Shown: one piece after another, positions 1-7,552 of the stretch | How positions within the stretch are numbered: the stretch's first letter is position 1 | How the letters are laid out: each line of letters opens with the position of its first letter | Source of the DNA: Flavobacteriales bacterium | GTDB taxonomy: Bacteria > Bacteroidota > Bacteroidia > Flavobacteriales > PHOS-HE28 | Direction: 5' to 3' | Assembly (NCBI GenBank): GCA_008016945.1 | Contig: SSGN01000155.1 | Coordinates: 1-36,510, forward strand | DNA length: 36,510 bases | The notes under the pieces: model-generated | Told to the model about the DNA's origin: nothing | Database searches by the model: none | The model's input: the letters and a program-made list of their open reading frames with translations, nothing else | Made by a program: the position numbers and the translations under genes

Positions 1-1
1 C

Positions 2-142
2 CCTGATGCGCTCATTGCAGCCAGTGCCCGCCTTCTGGGCGCTCGCTTGATGACGGCCGACCAGGCTCTCAAGAAGATCGAGGATGAATTGGACTTGTTG
101 TTGTACACCAAACGAACCTTCCCTACTTCATCCTGGATACGC
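2..142 (+). CDS. PIN-domain protein, C-terminal fragment (cut by window start and G tract)
   Basis: The frame is open from base 2 and reads as the C-terminal part of a PIN-domain ribonuclease: PDALIAASARLLGARL followed by MTADQALKKI, which matches the usual last acidic residue and the ADxAL helix of VapC-like toxins. In this family, four acidic residues bind metal and cut RNA; here only the last part of the fold is visible (D3 of the fragment and D in TAD). No stop codon is reached before the G-only tract beginning at 141; the frame then runs on into the next gene. The normal end of such proteins lies soon after the last helix (about LLLYTK), so the true stop was probably lost at the tract. 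No antitoxin can be seen because the gene start is outside the window. Family assignment is from motif recognition only. Confidence 0.6.
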
Positions 143-198
143 GGGGGGGGGGGGCGGCGGGGGGCGGGGGGGGGCGGGGGCGGGGCGGGGGCGGGGGG
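141..198. repeat. 58-nt G/C-only tract, nearly pure G on the plus strand
   Basis: Positions 141-198 contain only G with a few single C bases; several runs are four or more G long. This could form a G-quadruplex, be a slipping simple repeat, or be a sequencing/assembly artefact (poly-G reads). It joins two unrelated coding segments in one frame, which favours an artefactual or collapsed join. Confidence 0.9.
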
Positions 199-208
199 TA
201 TTGAGGCC

Positions 209-736
209 ATGCGATCGATAGCGCGGCTGTTCCTGTTCGTATTTGTTGGCCTGCTTCTGGTCTGGCTGTTCCGCGGAACGCTTTACCGGTCCATCGTTAC
301 CTACAAGGTTGTCGGTGTGCGGGCAGCTATTGCGACACTTGATACGGCGTTCGGTACAACCATGGGCCGTGATGAAGCCATTAGCGAGGCCTTGGATGCC
401 ACATCAACAAGACTGTACTTCTCGATGGGTCACGTGTCCAACGATCCTGCAGAGCTCATGAAAGGCGGTCCGGCCAATTGCATCGGCTATTCCGCGCTAT
501 GTGCATCGTTGTTGGTCGCACAGCTGGAGCGAAGCGGCATGGACGACCGATACACAGTGGAGCACGTGATCGGCAAACTCTACATCGGTCGTTGGAGCTT
601 GCATACCATGTTCCACGGCCCGTTCTGGAAGGACCACGATATCGTACGGATCACGGACCGAAGGAACGGACAGCGTGTATATGTGGATCCCGCTTTATTT
701 GATGCGGTGGGCATTGGGCGGGTGACCGGCCCGTGA
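209..736 (+). CDS. Transglutaminase-like membrane-anchored protein
   Basis: A 175-residue protein. Residues 5-22 form one hydrophobic membrane segment, leaving the rest on the periplasmic side. The segment around C91 (ANCIGYSALCASLL) has the Cys-plus-helix look of the transglutaminase/cysteine-protease fold, with H132 and D160 (YVDPALFD) as candidate remaining triad members. The ATG at 209 was chosen because the upstream codons are the G tract and because it places the membrane helix at the N-terminus. The same frame is open back to the PIN fragment, so automatic callers may report a 229-residue fusion; I think this is false. It ends 86 nt before the converging methyltransferase. The substrate is unknown. 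The family call is tentative and rests on the C/H/D pattern. Confidence 0.55.
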   Translation: MRSIARLFLFVFVGLLLVWLFRGTLYRSIVTYKVVGVRAAIATLDTAFGTTMGRDEAISEALDATSTRLYFSMGHVSNDPAELMKGGPANCIGYSALCASLLVAQLERSGMDDRYTVEHVIGKLYIGRWSLHTMFHGPFWKDHDIVRITDRRNGQRVYVDPALFDAVGIGRVTGP

Positions 737-822
737 GGAGGAGAAGCAAAGTTGCACGCCGAGTATTCGACGTCGGACCAATGACCGGAGCTTGGCTGTT
801 ATGTGCGAGAGTACATGGACGC

Positions 823-1494
823 TCAGGATCTCATCGTCGACTTCTCCATGGTGGCCACGAACCATGTACCTCCGCGGAACCAGCGTAGCTGATGCGTTAG
901 ACCCGCACGCGCTACTTCCTTTGAAGGATCCATGTCCGGATCGCCCAGCACGGTGCGTTCAAGCAGCCAACGGATCACGGGCATGGTGCGCCGGGTCAGC
1001 CAGTTGAGCCGCGGTGGCAGGCGGCCGTCCAGCACCACGCAGCGACCACCGGGTCGAAGAAGCGCCCACGCCTGTTGCAGCGCGGCCTGCGGGTCGCCGA
1101 AGCTGTTCAAGGAGAGTTCGAACCAGATGCGGTCGTAACCTTCAGGGTCGCGGAGCTGCACCATGTCCGCGCAGCGTACATCCACGTGGTCTAGATGCTG
1201 TCGTGCACAAAGGTCCCGCGCCTTGTTCACCATCCGTGGTGAAAGGTCCACCGCTACCACACGACCAGTAGGTCCCACACGTTGTGCAAGCTCAGGAAGG
1301 CTCCTGCCCAGCCCGCATCCCACCACCAACATGCGGTGGCCCGGCTGCAGCATGAGTTGGGTCATGGCTTCGTGCCGTGCGGTGGCGGGTACGAGGAAGA
1401 GTTTCTCCAACCACGGGTAGCACCAGGCCACACGGTCGTAGCGGGCAGCCACCCAGCGCGGGTCCGTTCGGGGGTTCGCGCGAGCACGGGTCAT
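823..1494 (-). CDS. Class I SAM-dependent methyltransferase
   Basis: A 223-residue protein with the Rossmann-type methyltransferase core. Motif I is LVVGCGLGRS at about residues 56-65, the acidic residue ending beta-2 is D83 (VVAVDLSPRMV), and motif IV/V lies around FELSLNSFGDP and LRPGGRCVVLDG. This arrangement matches the Methyltransf_11/25 and UbiE-like families, which transfer a methyl group from S-adenosylmethionine to small molecules or lipids. The substrate cannot be read from the sequence. The ATG at 1494 was preferred over an earlier ATG at 1539 because the extra 15 residues look unlike a protein start and would reach towards the divergent gene at 1560. The gene stands alone, divergent from the SUOX-fold gene and converging on the transglutaminase-like gene. 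Confidence 0.85.
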   Translation of the reverse strand: MTRARANPRTDPRWVAARYDRVAWCYPWLEKLFLVPATARHEAMTQLMLQPGHRMLVVGCGLGRSLPELAQRVGPTGRVVAVDLSPRMVNKARDLCARQHLDHVDVRCADMVQLRDPEGYDRIWFELSLNSFGDPQAALQQAWALLRPGGRCVVLDGRLPPRLNWLTRRTMPVIRWLLERTVLGDPDMDPSKEVARAGLTHQLRWFRGGTWFVATMEKSTMRS

Positions 1495-1547
1495 GGCACA
1501 GGGCACAAAGGTTCGGTCGGGCGGCGAACCGCCGAACACGACTTTTT

Positions 1548-1555
1548 CATCTTTG
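1548..1555 (+). promoter_or_regulatory. Bacteroidota -7 box (CATCTTTG) just before a start codon
   Basis: CATCTTTG matches the Bacteroidota -7 consensus TAnnTTTG except for its first base, and lies 4 nt before the ATG at 1560. Transcription would begin at or next to the start codon, giving a leaderless or very short-leader mRNA. No clear -33 TTTG is seen. Confidence 0.45.
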
Positions 1556-1559
1556 CTCC

Positions 1560-2045
1560 ATGAAAGACCGGGTCCTACATCTATTCAGTGCGCTGCTCTT
1601 CAGCCTGTCGGCAACGGCGCAGATGGATACCGCCACCATCCACATCGTCCGGAAGGGTTGTATCGTGGATCTGACGATGGGGCTGCTGAAGTCCTTGCCG
1701 TTGCGCGAAGCCACGATGACCGAACGGGATGGCAACAAAGCCACCTTCCAAGGCGTGTGGCTCGGCGAAGTGCTCGATCTCGGTTGCGACAGTACCGCGC
1801 GCCTCGACAAGCATGGTACGCTTCGTTCCGTGGTGAAGGTCACTGCGGTGGATGGCTTCACGGCCGTGGTGGCCATGGCCGAAGCGGTGCACGATTTCAG
1901 CGAGCGCCCCGCGATGCTCGCATGGAGCCGCAATGGGCAAGCGCTCAGCGAACGGCATGGGCCGTTGCAACTCGTGGTGCCCGCTGACCTCAAGCCCGGC
2001 CGCAACGTGCGCCAGGTGAAGGTGCTGGAGGTGATCACGCCGTGA
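1560..2045 (+). CDS. Small secreted protein with SUOX/oxidoreductase-molybdopterin-like fold
   Basis: A 161-residue protein with a signal peptide (residues 1-20, ending SLSATAQ). The body resembles the stand-alone small 'molybdopterin-dependent oxidoreductase' domain: LTMGLLKSLPLREATMT, then FQGVWLGEVLDL, then TAVDGFTAVVAMAEAV, and the final GPLQLVVPADLKPGR with VRQVKVLEV. These blocks in this order are typical of the Oxidored_molyb (SUOX) fold. It is half the length of true sulfite oxidases and the usual cofactor-binding cysteine block is not recognisable, so I doubt it is an active molybdoenzyme; a binding or accessory role is more likely. The ATG at 1560 is set by the -7 box just upstream. 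It converges on the DUF5694 gene with an 18-nt gap. Confidence 0.65.
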   Translation: MKDRVLHLFSALLFSLSATAQMDTATIHIVRKGCIVDLTMGLLKSLPLREATMTERDGNKATFQGVWLGEVLDLGCDSTARLDKHGTLRSVVKVTAVDGFTAVVAMAEAVHDFSERPAMLAWSRNGQALSERHGPLQLVVPADLKPGRNVRQVKVLEVITP

Positions 2046-2063
2046 CCGTGTTCCAGGTATTTC

Positions 2064-2924
2064 CTACAACTCCCCGAATTTCACCAACTCGAATTCCGGC
2101 GTGCATTCCAGCAGATGCTTCAGCACACCCATGTGACCGGCACCGAAGATCACCACGAGGCGGTCGGTAGGTTTCAAGTGCAGCTCCTGGATGTTGCGCA
2201 GGATGCGGAGGTTGCGCGCGTACCAATGCATCGCCAGGGCATCCGCACCGCGGTAGCTCCCGAGTTTGAAGTCACCGTTCAGGTACGCGCCGAAGTCGCG
2301 ATCCAGGCTCTTGTCGGCATTGTGGTAGAGGAAGGATTCCAGCAATGTGTGGCTCACGTGGTGGTCATCAAAGGAATTATACCAGGCGTTGTATCGCTGG
2401 CTGATCTCATCCGCACTGGTGAAGTCCCAGTCGGCGTAGATGCTGTCGAGCAAAGGATGCAGTTGCATCGAGTCGCGATGGTTCCAGAGGTCGGATAACA
2501 GCTCGGAGGCATCCACACCGTACAACGTGTCGAGTCGTGATCGCTTCATCAGTCGGAAGCCGACCTGTTCCCGCTCATCGGCGCGGGTCAGGGAGTCGGT
2601 GCGCAAATAGTCGCGGTAGCGCTTCATCAACTTGCTGGTATTGGGATCCGCTTCCACGGCGATGGCCGTGGGTTTGAAGCGTGCGATGTGGTCCACCAAT
2701 TCCTCCATCTCCTGCTGACGTTGCGGTTCCATCACGTTCACGCGTTTCTCCTTGTCGGTCACGTGCGCATCGAGTCCGTAGTACGCGAAATGGAAGCTGC
2801 CCACCAGCAGCACCTGAGGCCGTGGGCCGCGAACGAGGATGCTGTCGGGATCGGGGATGTTGGGGTCCTGGCTCCGGACCACGTTCAGAAGAAGAAACAA
2901 CAGTGGTAGGAGAAGGTGTCGCAT
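2064..2924 (-). CDS. Secreted DUF5694 (TraB/GumN/TIKI-like) protein
   Basis: A 286-residue protein with an N-terminal signal peptide (residues 2-18, leucine rich, ending VVRSQ). It carries the block VLLVGSFHF near residue 40, the acidic stretch TAIAVEADP around residue 90, and near the C-terminus VIFGAGHMGVLKHLLE. GxxH near the start and GxGHxxxLxxLL near the end are the two signature blocks of the TraB/PrgY/GumN clan; spacing and length fit the bacterial DUF5694 branch. Members of this clan include the animal TIKI metalloproteases that clip Wnt; histidine and acidic residues in these blocks bind metal. A periplasmic metal-dependent hydrolase is therefore plausible but not proven for DUF5694. 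It stands alone and is divergent from csaA. Confidence 0.8.
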   Translation of the reverse strand: MRHLLLPLLFLLLNVVRSQDPNIPDPDSILVRGPRPQVLLVGSFHFAYYGLDAHVTDKEKRVNVMEPQRQQEMEELVDHIARFKPTAIAVEADPNTSKLMKRYRDYLRTDSLTRADEREQVGFRLMKRSRLDTLYGVDASELLSDLWNHRDSMQLHPLLDSIYADWDFTSADEISQRYNAWYNSFDDHHVSHTLLESFLYHNADKSLDRDFGAYLNGDFKLGSYRGADALAMHWYARNLRILRNIQELHLKPTDRLVVIFGAGHMGVLKHLLECTPEFELVKFGEL

Positions 2925-3122
2925 GGGAAGAGGATCACGTTCTCCCGTATGACGCCGGAACGTCCGGCTTGTTACAAGGCGGCCCGGCAGGGTGGGTCGC
3001 CCATCTGGACATCCTCGTGGAACATCTCAACGGGCGCACGGCACCTGGCTTCTGGAGCTCGCACCTAGCTGCACGGAGCATTTACGAGGAGCGGATGAAC
3101 GACGAAGCAATAACGCACTACC

Positions 3123-3130
3123 TTCCTTTG
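3123..3130 (+). promoter_or_regulatory. -7 box (TTCCTTTG) before csaA
   Basis: TTCCTTTG differs from TAnnTTTG at one base and lies 4 nt before the csaA ATG, the same spacing as the box at 1548. The 210-nt spacer upstream also holds a 6-bp hairpin (GCCGGA/TCCGGC, 2955-2969) and no gene. Confidence 0.4.
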
Positions 3131-3134
3131 TGGC

Positions 3135-3470
3135 ATGGATCTGATCTCCTGGAACGACTTCGAGAAAGTGCAGCTGCGCGTGGGCACCGTGCTTGCTGCG
3201 GAGGACCTGCCCAACGCACGCAAGCCGGCCTACGTGCTCACGATCGACTTTGGTGCGCAAGGCGTGAAGCGCAGCAGCGCGCAGATCACCAGGCACTACA
3301 CCAAGGAGGAGTTGATCGGCCGTCAGGTGGTGGCGGTGATCAACTTCCCGGAGAAGCAGGTGGGGAGTGTGATGAGCCAATGCCTGGTCACCGGTTTCGC
3401 CGATGCGAACGGCGACATCGTGCTCACCAGTGTGGAGCGGCCGCTGCCGAACGGGAGCCGGTTGCACTGA
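3135..3470 (+). CDS. csaA: CsaA-type tRNA-binding domain protein
   Basis: A 111-residue single-domain protein that matches CsaA along its full length. Visible signatures are the opening WNDFEKVQLRVGTV, then DLPNARKPAYVLTIDFG, the KRSSAQIT segment, and FPEKQVGSVMSQCLVTGF near the end. It has the OB-fold also found at the C-terminus of methionyl-tRNA synthetase and in the EMAP II/Trbp111 proteins. CsaA forms a dimer that binds tRNA, and in Bacillus it was described as a secretion-related chaperone; the physiological role in Bacteroidota is not settled. The start is the ATG 4 nt after a -7 box. It converges with the 22-residue repeat gene, only 7 nt apart. Confidence 0.93.
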   Translation: MDLISWNDFEKVQLRVGTVLAAEDLPNARKPAYVLTIDFGAQGVKRSSAQITRHYTKEELIGRQVVAVINFPEKQVGSVMSQCLVTGFADANGDIVLTSVERPLPNGSRLH

Positions 3471-3477
3471 GCGTTGG

Positions 3478-3978
3478 TCACCACGTTCCCAGGATCGCCA
3501 TCAACGCGATCATGGGGATATCGCCCTGAACCTGGAACAGCGCATCGGCCTTGTTGCAGAACGGACCTTCGCCGAGGAATACGGTGTTGCCATCCAGCAC
3601 GAAACCGCCATCGGTCTTGTTACAGAAAGGTCCCTCGCTACGGAAGATCTTCTGCCTCTCTACTTGCAGTACACAATTGCCTTTCGTGCAGAACGCCCCG
3701 GAACAGCGGAACAATTTGTCGCCTTCTACGCGGAACATGCCGGGTCCGCGCTGTCCGAAGGCGTCGGCGCTGCGGTACACGGCTTCTTCGTCGAACAGGA
3801 ACAGGCACGGGCCCTTGCTGCCGAACGGTCCGCAGGCCTGGTAGATGCGGCCTTGTTCCACCACATAGGCGGCATCGCCGATGGTGGCGAAGGGGCCGTA
3901 GGCATAGCGCACCACGGCCTGTTGGGCCGATGCGGCGAAAGCCATGGCCATCAGCGCGATGCCCACCAGCGCTCTCAT
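3478..3978 (-). CDS. Secreted protein made of six exact 22-residue repeats
   Basis: A 166-residue protein with a signal peptide (residues 1-19, ending AASAQ). The mature part is built from six units of exactly 22 residues. Each unit starts with a G-P-F-like triplet at residues 28, 50, 72, 94, 116 and 138 (GPF, GPF, DAF, GAF, GPF, GPF), followed by a Cys/Gly-Lys turn, a hydrophobic strand (such as CLFLF or GMFRV), an acidic turn, and a second strand (such as AVYRS, KLFRC, KIFRS). The even spacing suggests a closed or solenoid beta fold of two-strand units. Some units have paired cysteines. I do not recognise the family with certainty; five-fold 'beta-flower' proteins of Bacteroidota are a possible relative. 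Its start overlaps the upstream YD-like gene by 4 nt, so the two are probably translated together. No function can be given. Confidence 0.8.
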   Translation of the reverse strand: MRALVGIALMAMAFAASAQQAVVRYAYGPFATIGDAAYVVEQGRIYQACGPFGSKGPCLFLFDEEAVYRSADAFGQRGPGMFRVEGDKLFRCSGAFCTKGNCVLQVERQKIFRSEGPFCNKTDGGFVLDGNTVFLGEGPFCNKADALFQVQGDIPMIALMAILGTW

Positions 3979-4877
3979 CGGCGTTCGGTGGTGAAACGGA
4001 CCACGTGGATCACCCCGGTGATCAGGTCCTTGGTCAAACGGGCGGTCAGCTGCATGGTGTTCGCGTCGTAGAGGTATTCGTCGCGTTCCATCTGGCGATC
4101 ATCGTGCCAGAGCGTTCCTTCGATCACATTGCCGGCGGTATCGTAGCTCCAGGTCTGTTTGGTGCTGCCGTTGCGGTCCAGGTCGGGCTGTTCCACACGC
4201 TCCACCAGCCTGCCTTTGTCGTCGTAGCCGAAGCTCACCCGCGAGCGCTTGTTGCTGATCAGGTAGCGGTCCTCGATGCGTTTCACGTACCCGAGCCTAT
4301 CGGTGGTGGTGGTCTGTTCGCGGAAGGGCAGGCCGTGCTTGTTGGAGAAGATCCTCTTCACGGTGCTGTCGTTGAGCTGTTCGTACCGGAAGTGCTCATC
4401 GCTGATCTCGGTGGTCCGACCGGGGATCAGGGTATAACGGTCGGTGCCGAGGTTCTCCACCCGGGTGTACGTTTCGCGGATGGGCCTGCCCTTGTCGTCC
4501 AGCTCGATATCGTAGGCGAAGTGGCCGTTGAGGTCGTTGCGCGCACGGCGCCGCACCTTGCCGGCGGTGTCGTAGGTATAGGTGGTGCTGGCCGTATCCT
4601 GCCCCGAACCGGGCCTGCCGTAGCTGTTGTTGGTGTACACCGGGAGGCCGCTCGGATTGAACCGGTAGAGGTACTTCTCGGGCTGTTCGCGCATGGGCTG
4701 GCCGTCGCGTTTGATCATCCGTTGCCCGGAGATGCTCGCGATGTTGTTGCGCTGTATGAAGGTCGGGTTGAAATGCAGGTCGTGCGAGTTGTTCGCATCG
4801 GGCAGGATCAACAAGGCTTGTGCGCCGCAGGAAAGGCCCAGGGCGAAGAGCACGAGCAGGAGCAGGGGTCGGTTCAT
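3975..4877 (-). CDS. Secreted YD/RHS-like repeat protein
   Basis: A 300-residue protein with a signal peptide (residues 1-19, ending LSCGAQA; a lipoprotein cysteine at C17 is also possible). The rest contains about seven loosely spaced tyrosine-aspartate type motifs: [38 protein letters not shown] and [10 protein letters not shown] are the clearest. Such repeats form beta-rich shells in RHS/YD proteins and are also common in small secreted Bacteroidota proteins of unknown function. No RHS core signature, toxin domain or T9SS sorting domain is present, so this is not a full RHS element. It overlaps the DUF255 gene upstream and the 22-residue-repeat gene downstream by 4 nt each (ATGA), which shows an operon with coupled translation. 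Export is inferred from the signal peptide. Confidence 0.75.
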   Translation of the reverse strand: MNRPLLLLVLFALGLSCGAQALLILPDANNSHDLHFNPTFIQRNNIASISGQRMIKRDGQPMREQPEKYLYRFNPSGLPVYTNNSYGRPGSGQDTASTTYTYDTAGKVRRRARNDLNGHFAYDIELDDKGRPIRETYTRVENLGTDRYTLIPGRTTEISDEHFRYEQLNDSTVKRIFSNKHGLPFREQTTTTDRLGYVKRIEDRYLISNKRSRVSFGYDDKGRLVERVEQPDLDRNGSTKQTWSYDTAGNVIEGTLWHDDRQMERDEYLYDANTMQLTARLTKDLITGVIHVVRFTTERR

Positions 4878-6883
4878 GGGATCTGCAGTACGGCGGCTTC
4901 CACGGAATGCACGGGGAGTTGACAGGTGTTCTCCACGCAGACGAAGATCGTGGTGGTGGGCAGGGTCTTGTCCTTCAACAACGGCAACGAGCCGGTGCTG
5001 GTATGGCCCAGGAAGAGCCTGTTGGGCAGGAAATGCGGTGCGAAGCCCATGCGCACGTTCCGTGCCTCGGGGCCGGTGATGGCGATCGCGTGGTGCGGGA
5101 ACGCACGCATCAGCACACCCTGTGCCCAGTGGGAATGTCCGGTGGGGTGGCTGGCCATGTGGGCGGTGCCGGCCTGCAAGGCCCGATCGCTCAACGCGAT
5201 GAAGCGGGCATCATCGAACAGGGTGCCGAGGATGAACAGGCCGTTCGCCGTGCTGCTGTTCGACGAGGGGATCACGTTGTCGTGCAGTTCCATGGGCCGA
5301 GTGATCAGCGCGGGATCCTGGTCGCTGGTGAAGTTGAACAGCCCGGTGTTCTCGTCGTGGAAGTGGCGGATGGCGTGCTCAGCGAAGGCACACGCCTCGT
5401 CGATCCAGCGTTCTTCGAAAGTGATGCCGTACAAGGCGATGAGGGCCTCGATCACGAAGCAGTAGTCCTCCAGGAAACCGTTGATGGAGGCGCGTCCATC
5501 CTTGTACAGGTGCCACAGGCCGCCATTGGCCCTGCGGCATTTGGACAGGATCAGCTCCATGGCGCGCACGGCGGCCTCCAGGTAGCGTGCGTTGCCGAAC
5601 ACCTCGTAGGCATCGCAGTAGCCGGTCACCATCAAGGCGTTCCAAGAGGTCAGGGCCTTGTCGTCGAGCCCGGGTGGGGTGCGCTGTTGGCGGGCGGCGA
5701 GCAGCTTGGCGTTGATGGTGGCCACGCGTTGTTCCACCGCGGCTGGATCCATGCCGTGCGCAACGGCGAATGCCCGATCGTCCATCGGCCGGAGGAGGAT
5801 GTGTCGGCCATGTTCCCAGCGGGTCCGTTCGCCAAGGCCGTAGTACGCCCGGGCGAAGTCCATGTCGGTGCCGAGGGTCTGTTGCAGCTCCGCATCGCTC
5901 CATACGTAGTACCGCCCTTCCTCACCGTCGGTATCGGCATCCAAGGCGCTGTGGAAGGCGCCATCGGGCGATGTCATCTCCCGGGCGATGAATTCGAGGG
6001 TGCGTTCCACCGTGGCCTTGTACAGCGGCTCCTTGAAGGCTTGGTAGGCCATGCTGTACAGCGAAACGAGCTGGGCGTTGTCGTACAGCATCTTCTCGAA
6101 ATGCGGAGCCTTCCAGATGGCATCGGTGCTGTACCGTGCGAAGCCGCCACCCACCTGGTCGAAGATGCCCCCGAGGGCCATACGGTCCAGGGTGAGCCGC
6201 ACATGCCGTTGTAGGTCGGCGTCGTGGGTGAGCCATGCGTACCGCAGCAGGAAGCGGTAGTTGTCGGGCATGGGGAACTTGGGCACCTTGTCGGCGCCGC
6301 CGTGCACCTGGTCCAACTGGAGGCGCCACAGTTCCACCATGGCCGAAAGGCGGTCGCGGAGATCGGTGTCGGCCTCGGGCGGAGGGATCAGCCGTTGTGC
6401 GGCCACACCGGCATGCAGCCGTTCGGCATACGCCGTCACCCGGCCGGGATCCTGGGCATAGGTGTCCGCGAGTTGTTCCAACACCTGCACCCATTGTGCC
6501 CGCGGGAAATAGGTGCCGCCGTACACGGGTCGGCCATCGGGCAGGGAGAAGCAGTTCAACGGCCAGCCACCGCGTTGGGTCATCAGCTGTACGGCCAGCA
6601 TGTACACCTGGTCCACGTCGGGGCGTTCCTCGCGATCCACTTTGATGCACACGAAATGCGTGTTCATCACACGGGCCACCTCCTCGTCCTCGAAGCATTC
6701 GCGCTCCATCACGTGGCACCAGTGGCAGCTGCTGTAGCCCACGCTCACCAGCATGAGCTTGTTCTCCGCTCGGGCCTTGGCGAACGCCTCCTCGCCCCAC
6801 GGGTACCAATCCACCGGGTTGTGCGCATGCTGCCGCAGGTAGGGGCTGCTTTCGTGCGCCAGGCGGTTGGTGTGGGTGGGCAT
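4874..6883 (-). CDS. YyaL/SSP411-family thioredoxin-domain protein (DUF255)
   Basis: A 669-residue protein of the expected family length. The N-terminal 150 residues are a thioredoxin-like domain: [21 protein letters not shown], then the redox motif SSCHWCHVM (CxxC), then [11 protein letters not shown] and GGWPLN. The remainder is the six-hairpin (alpha/alpha) glycosidase-like toroid, with blocks such as [22 protein letters not shown] and [12 protein letters not shown]. The mammalian relative is spermatogenesis-associated protein 20; the bacterial role is unknown, though a carbohydrate-binding or epimerase-like activity has been suggested for the toroid. The ATG at 6883 begins the conserved [16 protein letters not shown] start; the longer frame to 7009 is upstream noise. 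No signal peptide, so cytoplasmic. It heads a three-gene operon with two secreted repeat proteins. Confidence 0.93.
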   Translation of the reverse strand: MPTHTNRLAHESSPYLRQHAHNPVDWYPWGEEAFAKARAENKLMLVSVGYSSCHWCHVMERECFEDEEVARVMNTHFVCIKVDREERPDVDQVYMLAVQLMTQRGGWPLNCFSLPDGRPVYGGTYFPRAQWVQVLEQLADTYAQDPGRVTAYAERLHAGVAAQRLIPPPEADTDLRDRLSAMVELWRLQLDQVHGGADKVPKFPMPDNYRFLLRYAWLTHDADLQRHVRLTLDRMALGGIFDQVGGGFARYSTDAIWKAPHFEKMLYDNAQLVSLYSMAYQAFKEPLYKATVERTLEFIAREMTSPDGAFHSALDADTDGEEGRYYVWSDAELQQTLGTDMDFARAYYGLGERTRWEHGRHILLRPMDDRAFAVAHGMDPAAVEQRVATINAKLLAARQQRTPPGLDDKALTSWNALMVTGYCDAYEVFGNARYLEAAVRAMELILSKCRRANGGLWHLYKDGRASINGFLEDYCFVIEALIALYGITFEERWIDEACAFAEHAIRHFHDENTGLFNFTSDQDPALITRPMELHDNVIPSSNSSTANGLFILGTLFDDARFIALSDRALQAGTAHMASHPTGHSHWAQGVLMRAFPHHAIAITGPEARNVRMGFAPHFLPNRLFLGHTSTGSLPLLKDKTLPTTTIFVCVENTCQLPVHSVEAAVLQIP

Positions 6884-7060
6884 TCGGGTTAGCTTCGGCA
6901 CGGCGGGCCAAGGCATGGTCCGGTCCATGCGCAGCGGTCCATGTTCAAGGGACTTCAAAGGAACGACACCCCACTGCGGCACCGGCCCATCCCAGGGCGT
7001 GGGCATCAACAGCGTGCGGTGGAAGCGTCCCCGCGCGACCAGTCGTGGCCGGGCACGCTG

Positions 7061-7534
7061 ATGGCGTTAGGCATCTTCGTGTCGTTGATCTCCTTCTGGG
7101 CGGTGGGCGGTCGCACGCTGATCCGGTACGCGGAGCTGTTCCGCTGGTTCGCGCTCTTCGCCTTCGTAGGCAACCTGTTGCCCTATGCGCGATCGGGCCT
7201 GCGGCTGGGCATGGAACGGCTGGAGTGGTTCCTCTTCAATCTGCTGGCGGTGGGGCCGTTGGTGCTGAGCCTGCTGCTGTGGCTCAACTTGATCTTCCAT
7301 GGCCCCGAGCGGTTCGTGATCACCCCGTACGCGGGGGGCATCATGGAGCTGCGCACGTATTGGATGGAGCAGGAGGAGTTGCCCGCCTCACAGGCCTTGG
7401 GAACACCGCTGGAGGCGTTGCTCGCGGCACCACCGCCCGGTCTGGTCGGGGGGCATGTGATCGGCACGGCCCAAGGGGTGCTCGGGTACGAGGTGATCAC
7501 CACCTACCAGCGCCTCGGGGCCAGCGTGGAGTAA
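7061..7534 (+). CDS. Three-helix membrane protein of unknown function
   Basis: A 157-residue protein that I do not recognise. Three hydrophobic helices can be seen: residues 1-18 ([16 protein letters not shown]), about 24-44 ([18 protein letters not shown]) and about 53-80 ([24 protein letters not shown]). The last 75 residues are soluble. The start is uncertain: the same frame is open with an ATG at 6941, but the extra 40 residues are Arg/Pro/Gln rich and look non-coding, so I chose the ATG at 7061. It is divergent from the DUF255 gene (177 nt away) and converges on the LEA14-like gene 18 nt downstream. Good third-position G/C bias supports a real gene. Confidence 0.65.
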   Translation: MALGIFVSLISFWAVGGRTLIRYAELFRWFALFAFVGNLLPYARSGLRLGMERLEWFLFNLLAVGPLVLSLLLWLNLIFHGPERFVITPYAGGIMELRTYWMEQEELPASQALGTPLEALLAAPPPGLVGGHVIGTAQGVLGYEVITTYQRLGASVE

Positions 7535-7552
7535 GGGGCGGGGCGTAGACCT

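Noticed and set aside
47..736. 229-residue PIN/transglutaminase 'fusion' protein
   Set aside because: The linker is a G-only tract encoding poly-Gly/Arg; both parts are complete or truncated members of unrelated families. More likely an assembly join.
3975..4877. RHS toxin element
   Set aside because: Only loose YD-type repeats are present; no RHS core signature, no variable toxin tip, no immunity gene and the protein is short.
3474..4922. Long plus-strand frame of 482 codons opposite the repeat proteins
   Set aside because: It is the antisense of two signal-peptide-bearing genes with clear repeats and 4-nt overlaps; its translation has no recognisable domain and is rich in Arg, His and Val, as expected for an antisense shadow in GC-rich DNA.
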